Assembly: GCA_020352645.1 (NCBI GenBank)
Contig: CP070683.1
Location: 1,476,220-1,513,245, forward strand
Source: Candidatus Bathyarchaeota archaeon
Lineage (GTDB): Archaea; Thermoproteota; Bathyarchaeia; Bathyarchaeales; SOJC01
Direction of reading: 5' to 3'
Length of the DNA stretch: 37,026 bases
Under the pieces are notes generated by a model, which worked only from the letters and a program-made list of their open reading frames with translations, was not told the DNA's origin and did not search any database. Both the position numbers and the translations under genes were made by a program. This document shows positions 17,212-24,374 of this stretch, one piece after another. How positions within the stretch are numbered: the first letter of the stretch is position 1; each line of letters opens with the position of its first letter.

Positions 17212-17516
17212 GATGGATGCAGCGGACCACGAAAAGGCAGAAGCAAGCTGGCTTCTCACACAGATATCTGGCTAATATCCAAGGCTGATCTAGGTACAAC
17301 ACTTTCCAGACAGCAGTATCGCGAATTAAATTTAACATATCAAGAATCGCCCCTGCAAAACACAGTTGAGCGACACTCAATCGCTTTCAACATCATGTGG
17401 TGCCTTCAATGTTCAAGCGTGCATAGGTGTATTTAACCTATGAATCTCGAATAGATACTTGGATTTCTTAACAGATTTATTCACAGCAATATCACTAAGA
17501 TAAGTGAGACTACACT
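17212..17516. other. Intergenic stretch downstream of gltX
   Basis: No gene seen on either strand. The left part is past the end of the housekeeping operon; the right part holds the promoter of the winged-helix gene (A/T-rich ATTTATT near 17474-17480) and the palindrome described separately. Short frames here lack ribosome-binding sites and are not protein-like. Confidence 0.6.
17492..17507 (+). promoter_or_regulatory. Palindrome, possible operator of the winged-helix gene
   Basis: TCACT-AAGATA-AGTGA, five-base perfect arms around a six-base A/T-rich centre, ending nine bases before the start codon of the regulator gene and about 15 bases downstream of an A/T-rich TATA-like element. Position near the expected transcription start suits autorepression by a dimeric DNA-binding protein. 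Confidence 0.4.
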
Positions 17517-17858
17517 ATGCCTCGATCAAAGCTGGAAAAATACCTGAGCATACTTGAGAACCTTGTTCCGGCCCCACAAAGACTTGAGAAACTCTCTTAT
17601 ATAACAAGTATCGAGTGCAGGGCACTGAACCAGTGTTTAGACTTCTTGATGTCTCACAAGCTCGTCGAAGCACGATCTTCAAAAAAGAACAAAGACACTT
17701 ACGCAATCACAGAGAGGGGACTAGCAGTTTTCAAGACTCTGCAAGCGCAGAAATACTTCCACAGACTCAGAAAAATCCTGCCGACGATTGAAGAGGCATA
17801 TGAAGTCGCACCACTGCTCTCAACAAGAACAGGGGGCTCTCCTGAAGACGAAATCTAG
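17517..17858 (+). CDS. Winged-helix transcriptional regulator
   Basis: A 113-residue protein with a winged-helix fold: helices at about residues 5-16 and 21-31, a recognition helix around CRALNQCLDFLMSHKLVEA (33-51), then the wing (SSKKNKDTYAITERGLAVF, about 54-72), a pattern common in archaeal DNA-binding proteins such as the ArnR/DUF4364-like group. The C-terminal 40 residues form a helix that likely makes the dimer. A palindrome lies directly upstream. It may regulate the two small genes that follow on the same strand (a 58-residue protein and a membrane protein). Confidence 0.75.
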   Translation: MPRSKLEKYLSILENLVPAPQRLEKLSYITSIECRALNQCLDFLMSHKLVEARSSKKNKDTYAITERGLAVFKTLQAQKYFHRLRKILPTIEEAYEVAPLLSTRTGGSPEDEI

Positions 17859-17963
17859 TATGACACCGACTTACCAGTCGGTCACATCAAAGACACACAA
17901 AGCATTTTACACCATGAAAGAAAAATCAGTACACACCATTCTATTCAATAAGGGGCGAATTAA

Positions 17964-18140
17964 TTGCGAGAAAAGAAAACAAGCACAGAACTGCTAACAA
18001 AAATCCAAGAAGAAATAGAAGCAGACACCAACCTGGTTGACTGGACAGACATTGCAACAAAAATTCGCGTCAAGAATATGACTCAGAAGGAACGCATGCA
18101 AGAAGCAAGAAAACCATTATACCTGAAACGATACGAATAA
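17964..18140 (+). CDS. Small 58-residue protein, unknown
   Basis: Starts at TTG with GGGGCG about 7 bases upstream. The product is highly charged and helical: REKKTSTELLTKIQEEIEAD, then NLVDWTDIATKI, then NMTQKERMQEARK, and ends YLKRYE. No cysteine, no signal peptide, no membrane segment. The pattern of a helix, a short hinge and a basic helix would suit an antitoxin or a partner peptide of the adjacent regulator, but no family is recognised. It lies 105 bases after the winged-helix gene on the same strand. Confidence 0.45.
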   Translation: MREKKTSTELLTKIQEEIEADTNLVDWTDIATKIRVKNMTQKERMQEARKPLYLKRYE

Positions 18141-18264
18141 GATGATGAACTTCTCAGTCCCTCTCAAATACAAGACCTTGGCTTGAGGGAAGAGATAGCC
18201 ACACAAGGTGCACACGTCATATGACGAAGCAACTTTTATGTCATGGTTCCACCTTTGTTTAATC

Positions 18265-18552
18265 ATGCAGCAAGCAAGAAAGCACTGTTATATCGGTTTG
18301 ATTGCCATCGCAGTTTCCATCATACTTCTAGTTGACATCGGGCAATGTCTAGGGACAACAAAAGGAGGAATAGACGTTCATGCTCGCAACACCAGCGAAA
18401 GAAAGCGCAGCACCTTCTATGATGATGCACATGATATCAACAATGATACAACCAATGCCTTCTCATTTTACACACCAGTAATGGTCGTTGCGTTAATCCT
18501 GGTTATCACAGCGTTAACGTTTGTTTCGAAAAGGAACGAGAACAAGCATTAG
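18265..18552 (+). CDS. Small membrane protein with two helices
   Basis: With the ATG at 18265 the product has 95 residues: a helix at about 9-27 (IGLIAIAVSIILLVDIG), a hydrophilic loop of about 45 residues rich in Asn, Asp and Arg, and a second helix at about 70-89 (VMVVALILVITALTFV) followed by a basic tail. The loop is probably outside the cell. Earlier in-frame starts (18208 GTG, 18238 ATG) exist, but a TATA-like CTTTTATG sits at about 18232-18239, which would give a near-leaderless mRNA starting at 18265. Function unknown; the winged-helix gene upstream may control it. Confidence 0.55.
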   Translation: MQQARKHCYIGLIAIAVSIILLVDIGQCLGTTKGGIDVHARNTSERKRSTFYDDAHDINNDTTNAFSFYTPVMVVALILVITALTFVSKRNENKH

Positions 18553-18576
18553 TTTCCTGTGCGCACGCCAGCAAAT

Positions 18577-18673
18577 TGGTGCTCCGGCCGGGATTTGAAC
18601 CCGGGTCTCCGGCTCGAAAGGCCGGAATACTTAGCCGGGCTATAGTCGGCAGACAGTATGCTTCTACCGGAGC
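18577..18673 (-). tRNA. tRNA-Glu (anticodon UUC) with a D-arm intron, CCA encoded
   Basis: Acceptor GCTCCGG/CCGGAGC, anticodon stem CCGGC/GCCGG with loop CTTTCGA (anticodon TTC), T arm CCGGG-TTCAAAT-CCCGG, discriminator A at 18580 and CCA encoded at 18579-18577. The D arm does not fold as written: 19 extra bases lie between TAG and TATAGCCCGG. Removing 18663-18645 restores a normal archaeal tRNA-Glu D arm (stem G-T-A with T-A-T) and a 75-nt body. Because the anticodon and its stem are intact, the gene is most likely functional after splicing. Confidence 0.92.
18645..18663 (-). other. Non-canonical 19-nt tRNA intron in the D arm
   Basis: Spliced out between tRNA positions that correspond to about 10 and 11. 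A bulge-helix-bulge can be drawn: exon CGGT pairs with intron GCCG (three Watson-Crick and one wobble pair), with three-base bulges AGA and ACT; cutting after the second base of each bulge gives exactly the intron boundaries deduced from the cloverleaf. The inner stem is weak, which is usual for very short archaeal introns. Confidence 0.75.
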
Positions 18674-18776
18674 CCATTCTCGGAGCATTAGTTAGGTTAA
18701 AGGTTCTCTTGAACAAACCTTCTAAAAAAGTATTCGTAGCAGCATAGTGTTGCGGAGTGCAGGGAATGTGCCAAGG

Positions 18777-18899
18777 CTACTCTATGAGCTCCATAGGTTG
18801 GCCGCAGCACACCAGCACTCCACCACCGGCCTTTGTTACTTCAACTTCGTTTCCGCAGATATTGCAGCGGTATTTTTCTCCAACTTTATCTACTCCCAT
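18777..18899 (-). CDS. Desulforedoxin-like small protein (40 residues)
   Basis: A very short gene on the minus strand with a strong Shine-Dalgarno (AAGGAGGTGA) about 7 bases before the ATG at 18899. The 40-residue product has CNICG at residues 12-16 and CCGQPM at 31-36, the four cysteines and the C-C-G-x-P-M end that define desulforedoxin and the N-terminal domain of desulfoferrodoxin. It should bind one rubredoxin-type Fe(Cys)4 centre. The superoxide-reductase domain is not present next to it. Such free-standing domains work as small electron carriers in anaerobes. It lies between tRNA-Glu and the HD phosphohydrolase gene, on the same strand as both. Confidence 0.85.
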   Translation of the reverse strand: MGVDKVGEKYRCNICGNEVEVTKAGGGVLVCCGQPMELIE

Positions 18900-19031
18900 G
18901 TTTTGTGTCACCTCCTTCACTTGCAGGCTACTACGCATTCATATACAGGGGCTAGCGCTGTTCCCTTGCAGCGCCCAGAGATCGTGCTTGTTTCCCTGAG
19001 TGTGTTTTCAGTTGATTGCATCTCATTCTTC

Positions 19032-20309
19032 CTAATATGATATCCTTGCAGAATAGGGAAGCTCTCCTAATACTGCTGCTGCGGCGTCGCTCACTTTTGT
19101 TCTGTATTTTTGGTCGGTGTAGACGCGTATGACGTTTATGAAACCTTTCAAGGCTTCGAATATTTTCGAGACTTCGCTAAGGCGGAGTTGAGTTTTCTTC
19201 CCTTCTTTGGTCTTGCTGAAGATAGGTATCTCCATGGGCTCCATAAGGGCTGAATGGTGATATGGAACGGATGGCAATGTCGGTACATCTATAACTACAG
19301 ATTTGGGGTTCACTTTTGCCTTCTCCGCGATCTTATCCCGCATTTCATTGCGGATTTCCTCAGCGCTGAACAGCTTAGATATGGTCTGGTCTTTAACGTG
19401 GAAGGTCTGATCATAGACGCATTTCAGAAGCCGTCTCCGTTCCAAGTTTTCCATGATCTTTCGCGATTTTTCGCAGAGTTTCAGCATTGTCCAAACGGTG
19501 TAGTCATTGAGACTCAGGTATTCTTCGGGTGTTTTGAAGTTCACGAGTCCTATGTCGTCCTTTGCCCTTTCCATAGCATCCGCAAGCATTATTTGAGCGG
19601 CTCTGCTTACGCGATGGAAATAGATACTTTTGAAAGATTCAATGCGCGCAAGTATAAATGATTCTAGAGCTGAAAGTGCGCCTGCGTCTACGGCAAGGTT
19701 ATCTTCCAGCACGTCCAGCATGTGGATGAGGCGGAAAACATCTATGTTTCCATATTTGGCACCGGTGTGGTATGTGTCTCTGGTGATGAAGTCCAGCTTG
19801 TCCACATCCACGGCGCTTTGTATGATTTGATCTAGAAACATTTTCCCTTTCCGTTTGAGGGAACCTGTAGCTAGCCTCGAGATTTTTGCAGAATCGTAGC
19901 CTTCTCTTCTCATAATATCATTCAGTTCGCTTTCCTCAATCATCCAGACAGTGATTTCTTCATGTGTTTTGTCAAGAAACTTCTCCAGAAGGTGCTCATA
20001 GACGTGAGAAAAGGGGCCGTGCCCAACATCGTGGAGCAGAGCAGCAAGGCGGATCATGCAGGCTTCTTCTGTGGACAAGTAGCGTGAGATATTTGGGTTA
20101 GTGACTATATGTTGAGCGAGATACATTGTTCCAATGGAGTGTTCAAAACGCGTGTGGTTGGCTCCAGGATACACGAATTCAGCTCCAGCCAGCTGGCGAA
20201 GACGGTGAAGGCGCTGCATTGGGAAAGAGTCTATAACGTTCTTTTCGGTTGAAGTTACATTCACGTAGCCATAGACGGGGTCCTTTATCTCACCCCAGCG
20301 TTGAGTCAT
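19032..20309 (-). CDS. HD-domain phosphohydrolase (dNTPase/SAMHD1-like)
   Basis: A 425-residue protein with an HD domain: HTRFEHSIG at about residues 52-60 and LLHDVGHGPFSHVYE at 91-105 supply the metal ligands (H57, H93-D94), and the later VDKLDFITRDTYHTG the last aspartate. This layout is that of the COG1078 group, related to deoxynucleotide triphosphohydrolases and SAMHD1; substrate in archaea is mostly unproven. A C-terminal alpha/beta region follows (about 300-425). The start has GGGGCG about 11 bases upstream and a strong TATA box (TTTATATATAAA) at about 20341-20353. Confidence 0.88.
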   Translation of the reverse strand: MTQRWGEIKDPVYGYVNVTSTEKNVIDSFPMQRLHRLRQLAGAEFVYPGANHTRFEHSIGTMYLAQHIVTNPNISRYLSTEEACMIRLAALLHDVGHGPFSHVYEHLLEKFLDKTHEEITVWMIEESELNDIMRREGYDSAKISRLATGSLKRKGKMFLDQIIQSAVDVDKLDFITRDTYHTGAKYGNIDVFRLIHMLDVLEDNLAVDAGALSALESFILARIESFKSIYFHRVSRAAQIMLADAMERAKDDIGLVNFKTPEEYLSLNDYTVWTMLKLCEKSRKIMENLERRRLLKCVYDQTFHVKDQTISKLFSAEEIRNEMRDKIAEKAKVNPKSVVIDVPTLPSVPYHHSALMEPMEIPIFSKTKEGKKTQLRLSEVSKIFEALKGFINVIRVYTDQKYRTKVSDAAAAVLGELPYSARISY

Positions 20310-20340
20310 CGGTTTTGACGCCCCTTTTTCTGTGATACTT

Positions 20341-20353
20341 GTTTATATATAAA
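20341..20353 (-). promoter_or_regulatory. TATA box of the HD phosphohydrolase gene
   Basis: TTTATATATAAAC on the minus strand (and almost self-complementary), about 32 bases before the start codon. Transcription would begin about 10 bases before the ATG, so the leader holds just the GGGGCG element. Confidence 0.65.
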
Positions 20354-20468
20354 TATGCAATTCAGGGTAAATTGCAAAACACTTGTCAAATGAATGCTGT
20401 AGGAGATCCTCGAATTCTCCGCAAACCATCCTTTTCGTATGCTTAGGCGGTTGCGAAATGCATGCATC

Positions 20469-20951
20469 CTAAACTATGAAGTATTTGGGGCAAAGGGAGG
20501 ATTTCTCGACCCAAAAGGAAACCTGAATATCCTTCACACCGGGTATTCGGGAGATCTCACTGGTCATGTGTATCAAATGCTCGAAATCCCTTGCCACTCC
20601 GATAGCTAGCAAGTCATGATCCCCGACAGTTTTTGTAGCAAGAATTATGTTTGGCATTGAAATCAGTTTGTGTAGAATCAGTGACGAATCGACTGGATTA
20701 GTCTCGTTTCCTAGTATATGCATGGAAGATGCATCAACAAGAAATGCGGCCATGCAATGATACCCAACCTTCTTCGGATTAATCACTACAGTTGATCCTC
20801 GAACTACCCCCTTCTTCTGTAATTTTCGATACCTGTTTATCACCGTGTCAGGAGATATTTTGAGTTCCTCGGCGATTTTTCGGAAAGACAAACGAGCATC
20901 ATTGGTCAGTTTCTCGATTATATGTAGGTCGATTTCATCCATCAGAATCAC
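20469..20951 (-). CDS. Lrp/AsnC family transcriptional regulator (second of a pair)
   Basis: A 160-residue regulator: helix-turn-helix at about residues 9-45 (DLHIIEKLTNDARLSFRKIA, with DTVINRYRKLQKKGVV as recognition region) and a C-terminal RAM/ACT-like ligand domain (about 65-150). The GTG at 20951 overlaps the TAG of the upstream regulator by one base; an ATG at 20942 is an equally good start. It is cotranscribed with and about a third identical by eye to the gene upstream, a likely duplication. The last part ends SSLCPKYFIV, like the LLCPENFEF end of its partner. Ligand unknown; amino acids are usual for the family. Confidence 0.9.
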   Translation of the reverse strand: MILMDEIDLHIIEKLTNDARLSFRKIAEELKISPDTVINRYRKLQKKGVVRGSTVVINPKKVGYHCMAAFLVDASSMHILGNETNPVDSSLILHKLISMPNIILATKTVGDHDLLAIGVARDFEHLIHMTSEISRIPGVKDIQVSFWVEKSSLCPKYFIV

Positions 20952-21427
20952 TACTTTCGAAGATGCCCGAATTCAAAATTTTCAGGGCATAGCAATATTT
21001 CGTCAACCCAGATGCTGGTAGTTACATTTCTAACCAGAGGATGTCCCTTTATTAGGTCTTTTATTTGGCTGAGCTTACCGACGTTTCTGAGAACTGCAAT
21101 GCAAAAAATGTCTTCTCTGCCTATGGAAGTAGCGAAGAACACAATTTCCGGAATCGTTTGGATTAGCTCCACAACTTCGTTGAGACGTGGATAGCTTACA
21201 TCTACACCTATGCTCGCAACGCAGTCGTATCCGAAGCTTTTGGGATTCAATAGTATAGTTGTTCCCCTGATAATTCCAGCTTTTTTCATTTTTCTGAATC
21301 TTTTGCTTATCGTATCAGTTGAAACACTGCATTTTCTCGCGATGTCAGCGAAATTATGACGTGCATCTCTTTGGAGAGCCCGAAGAATATTCGCGTCAGT
21401 TTCATCAATTTGTGTCCCACGAGTCAT
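20951..21427 (-). CDS. Lrp/AsnC family transcriptional regulator (first of a pair)
   Basis: A 158-residue protein with the same two-domain layout as its neighbour: N-terminal HTH (ETDANILRALQRDARHNFAD, then DTISKRFRKMKKAGIIRGTT) and a C-terminal RAM domain with the alternating strands typical of Lrp octamers. The ATG at 21427 faces the zinc-ribbon/NuoEF operon across a 219-base divergent region, so one or both regulators could control that operon. The product keeps cysteines in strands (YDCVASIGVD) that could be structural only. Confidence 0.92.
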   Translation of the reverse strand: MTRGTQIDETDANILRALQRDARHNFADIARKCSVSTDTISKRFRKMKKAGIIRGTTILLNPKSFGYDCVASIGVDVSYPRLNEVVELIQTIPEIVFFATSIGREDIFCIAVLRNVGKLSQIKDLIKGHPLVRNVTTSIWVDEILLCPENFEFGHLRK

Positions 21428-21646
21428 GAGAATGTCCCCTTTTGAGAAATTCGTACCTAGAGCTAATAAAGCATACTATTCTTGTCGAAAAATCTTACGG
21501 TGTCGAATGCAACGCCTATAGCTTGGGACTATTCTACACTTCCGCCACTACCCCACCTTTAAGTCTTAAGATGTCGAGAAGCGCACTATGGTTTCATACA
21601 AAAGGAATAAATATTGGGCTTCTGGTCTTAGGATGTGTGATGTCGG

Positions 21647-21982
21647 TTGCAGATAGCAGAAGTCATCAAAGAGATTGACGAAAGGAGGAAAACAGGAGAG
21701 TTGGGTAGGAAAAGGGTCGCTTGTGCTCACTGCGGAACCACGTGGGTTGAGCTGGTTGGATTGATCGTTGGACAAAAAGAAGGGGCAGAGGATCTTTGTC
21801 TTCGAGTTGGTTTGGAATCCGATAATTGCCAAACTTGCAGATACAGACCTCTGGAATGTCGAGAATGTGGCTCAAAAGATGTCTATGACATAATGTCTGC
21901 TCAGGGAATTTCTGAAAAAGTGCCACTAAGCTTCAAGGGCATAAAAAAAATCACCAGAAACACAGATGCCAAGGCCTCATAA
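21647..21982 (+). CDS. Zinc-ribbon-like protein upstream of the redox operon
   Basis: A 111-residue protein, start TTG (no ATG available). Two cysteine groups are seen: CAHCG at about residues 26-30, with a lone C at 50, and CQTCRYRPLECRECGSKD at about 61-78, which contains CxxC and CxxCG. These could form one or two zinc ribbons or a small Fe-S site. The N-terminal 20 residues form a charged helix. A TATA-like AATAAATATTG is at about 21606-21616, giving a leader of about ten bases. It ends 58 bases before nuoE on the same strand and may be in the same transcript. No family recognised. Confidence 0.65.
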   Translation: MQIAEVIKEIDERRKTGELGRKRVACAHCGTTWVELVGLIVGQKEGAEDLCLRVGLESDNCQTCRYRPLECRECGSKDVYDIMSAQGISEKVPLSFKGIKKITRNTDAKAS

Positions 21983-22040
21983 GTGACCCCGCTCCGGCGA
22001 TATGGAGAGTAGATGGTTGACCCGTTGGGCGTTGTGAAGT

Positions 22041-22523
22041 TTGATAGAAAACACTTCTGAGCAAAATAAAGTCAACAAGATCATTGAAGGTTATTCTCGC
22101 GAGAAGTCACCATTGATTGCTGTGCTACAAGAGATTGAAAGCTCATATGGTTATCTTCCAGCTTGGGCATTGAGACAAGTTTCTGAGAAACTCGAACTTC
22201 CTCTGACTCAAGTCTATGGTGTCGCTTCCTTCTATGACGCATTCCACCTGACACCCCGTGGTAAACACCTTATACGTGTTTGTCTTGGAACGGCATGCTA
22301 TTTGAGAGGCTCAACTCGGATTCTTGAGGCTCTAGAGAGAGAGTTAGGCATAAAAGATGGCGAGACAACGCCTGACCTGGAGTTTAGCATTCAATCCGTC
22401 AGGTGTCTTGGTGCCTGCGCGTTATCGCCCGTTATGATCATTGATGAGTTTTACTTTGACAAGATGACCCCGACGAAAATCAATAGTGTGTTGAAACGGA
22501 TACAGGAAAAAAATGAAAATTAG
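22041..22523 (+). CDS. nuoE: NuoE-like [2Fe-2S] subunit
   Basis: A 160-residue thioredoxin-fold ferredoxin of the NuoE/HoxE/HydC family. The helical N-terminus (about residues 8-70, with YGYLPAWALRQVSEKL and VYGVASFYDAF) is followed by the cluster ligands CLGTACYLRG (C-x4-C) and CLGACALSP (C-x3-C). It passes electrons to or from the FMN of NuoF. Start is TTG at 22041; the downstream end overlaps nuoF by 11 bases. No membrane subunit of complex I is in the window, so this is a soluble complex. Confidence 0.93.
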   Translation: MIENTSEQNKVNKIIEGYSREKSPLIAVLQEIESSYGYLPAWALRQVSEKLELPLTQVYGVASFYDAFHLTPRGKHLIRVCLGTACYLRGSTRILEALERELGIKDGETTPDLEFSIQSVRCLGACALSPVMIIDEFYFDKMTPTKINSVLKRIQEKNEN

Positions 22524-24363
22524 AACTAACCAAGTGCTTGTAGCTCTGCGTAACTCTTTGCTGGAAAACAAGGATCCGAATAAGCCTTGTGTAAGAGTAT
22601 GCGTCAGTACCGGGTGCCGAGCGCGTGGCAGTTTAGATGTTCTCGAGGCTTTTCGCGAGGAGGTCATGAAGCAAGGCTCTGGAATCGATGTGGACATCAA
22701 GCAAACAGGGTGTCATGGCTTCTGCGAAAGAGGCCCGGTGGTTGTAATAGGGCCCAAGGAAATTTTCTACCAAGGAGTAAAGCCATATGATGTTCCTGAA
22801 GTCGTTTCGAAAACACTACACAAAGGAGAAGTCGTTGACAGACTGTTATATCTAGACCCTGCAACGAACCAAAAGGTTCTTTGTGAAACTGAAGTGCCTT
22901 TCTACAGAATGCAGACAAGACGGATTCTGGCTAACAACGGACGAATTGATCCCACAAACATACTTGATTACATCACTGTTGGAGGTTATCAGGCTCTCGC
23001 GAAAGCCATTACAACAATGTCTTGTGAGAAGATTATTCACACTGTTGAAAAATCGGGGCTACGAGGACTCGGCGGAGGAGGTTTCCCCACTGGACGAAAA
23101 TGGAGATCGTGTCGAGAAGCTGAGGGAGACATTAGGTTCGTGATTGGAAATGGTGATGAAGGCGATCCTGGAGCCTTCAGTGACAGAAGCCTCATGGAAG
23201 CGAATCCCCACAGCATTCTGGAAGGCTTGATCATAGGAGCCTACGCTATAGGAGCGAAGCAAGGTTACCTTTATGTTCGTAGCGAGTATCCTCTGGCATT
23301 GAAACATCTTCAGATAGCAATAGACCAAGCAAAAGAATATGGGTTTTTAGGAGACGCTATATTTGGAGCGGAATTCGACCTGGACATCGATATAATCCGT
23401 GGGGGAGGCGCATTCGTGTGTGGCGAATCTTCTGCATTAGTCGCTTCCATAGAAGGCAAAGTGGGTGAGCCACGAACAAAATACATCCATACAGTTGAGC
23501 GAGGTTTATGGAACAAACCAACTAACCTAAATAACGTAAAGACATGGGCTTGCATCCCTTTAATTGTGAATAATGGTGCGGATTGGTATGCGAAAATGGG
23601 AACAGAGAAATGTAAAGGAACAGCAATCTTCTCTCTTGTTGGAAAAGTTAACAATACAGGTCTCATTGAGGTTCCAATGGGAACTTCACTTAAGCAGATC
23701 ATATACGACATAGGTGGAGGGATACTTGAAGGCAAGAAGTTCAAGGCTGTTCAAACAGGTGGCCCTTCCGGTGGATGTATACCTGAAGAGCTGCTCGACC
23801 TTCCAGTAGATTTCGACAGGTTGACGGAAGCTGGCTCAATGATGGGATCTGGCGGTATGATCGTAATGGATGAAGCCACATGTATGGTTGATGTAGCACG
23901 GTATTTCCTCGACTTCTTGCAGTACGAATCTTGTGGCAAGTGTGTTCCTTGCCGCGAAGGAGTCAAACGGATGCTTGAGATCATAACCGACATTACCGCG
24001 GGCCGTGCCGAAAAGGAAAAATTGGAGCTTCTTCAAGAATTGGCGGAGATGGTAAAGGATTTTTCTCTGTGTGGTCTTGGTCGGACATCTCCAAACACTG
24101 TCCTGTCAACTTTGAAGTATTTCCAAGATGAATATCGAGCTCACGTAAAAGACAAGAAGTGCACTGCAGGTGTCTGCAAAGACCTCATTGAGTATTTTAT
24201 TCTTGAAAACAAATGCACAGGATGTGGTGCCTGTTTGAAACTCTGTCCTCAACAGGCTATAAGAGGCAGGCCAAAGAATCCTCACACCATAGACCCCAGC
24301 AAATGTTTTAGATGCGGCGTTTGCCGAGATGCTTGTCCATTTGAAGCGATAATGGTGAAGTAG
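22513..24363 (+). CDS. nuoF: NuoF/HydB-like NAD(P)H and FMN subunit with extra clusters
   Basis: A 616-residue subunit with the extended architecture of HydB/HoxF: (1) N-terminal thioredoxin-like [2Fe-2S] domain with C30, C35, C67 and C71; (2) the NADH/FMN core with GLRGLGGGGFPTGRKW (about 182-197), NGDEGDPGAFSDR and RGGGAFVCGESSALVASIEG; (3) a [4Fe-4S] site ESCGKCVPCREG near residue 472, with the fourth Cys in DFSLCGLG; (4) a C-terminal ferredoxin with two sets, CTGCGACLKLCP (from about 568) and CFRCGVCRDACP (from about 598). Parts 1 and 4 are the additions seen in electron-bifurcating HydABC and in related transhydrogenases. The role is NAD(P)+/NAD(P)H exchange; bifurcation is an inference. 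Confidence 0.94.
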   Translation: MKIRTNQVLVALRNSLLENKDPNKPCVRVCVSTGCRARGSLDVLEAFREEVMKQGSGIDVDIKQTGCHGFCERGPVVVIGPKEIFYQGVKPYDVPEVVSKTLHKGEVVDRLLYLDPATNQKVLCETEVPFYRMQTRRILANNGRIDPTNILDYITVGGYQALAKAITTMSCEKIIHTVEKSGLRGLGGGGFPTGRKWRSCREAEGDIRFVIGNGDEGDPGAFSDRSLMEANPHSILEGLIIGAYAIGAKQGYLYVRSEYPLALKHLQIAIDQAKEYGFLGDAIFGAEFDLDIDIIRGGGAFVCGESSALVASIEGKVGEPRTKYIHTVERGLWNKPTNLNNVKTWACIPLIVNNGADWYAKMGTEKCKGTAIFSLVGKVNNTGLIEVPMGTSLKQIIYDIGGGILEGKKFKAVQTGGPSGGCIPEELLDLPVDFDRLTEAGSMMGSGGMIVMDEATCMVDVARYFLDFLQYESCGKCVPCREGVKRMLEIITDITAGRAEKEKLELLQELAEMVKDFSLCGLGRTSPNTVLSTLKYFQDEYRAHVKDKKCTAGVCKDLIEYFILENKCTGCGACLKLCPQQAIRGRPKNPHTIDPSKCFRCGVCRDACPFEAIMVK

Positions 24364-24374
24364 GAAGTGACTAT

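Noticed and set aside
23310-23744. 144-codon minus-strand open frame
   Set aside because: Antisense to the NADH/FMN core of nuoF, without family features.
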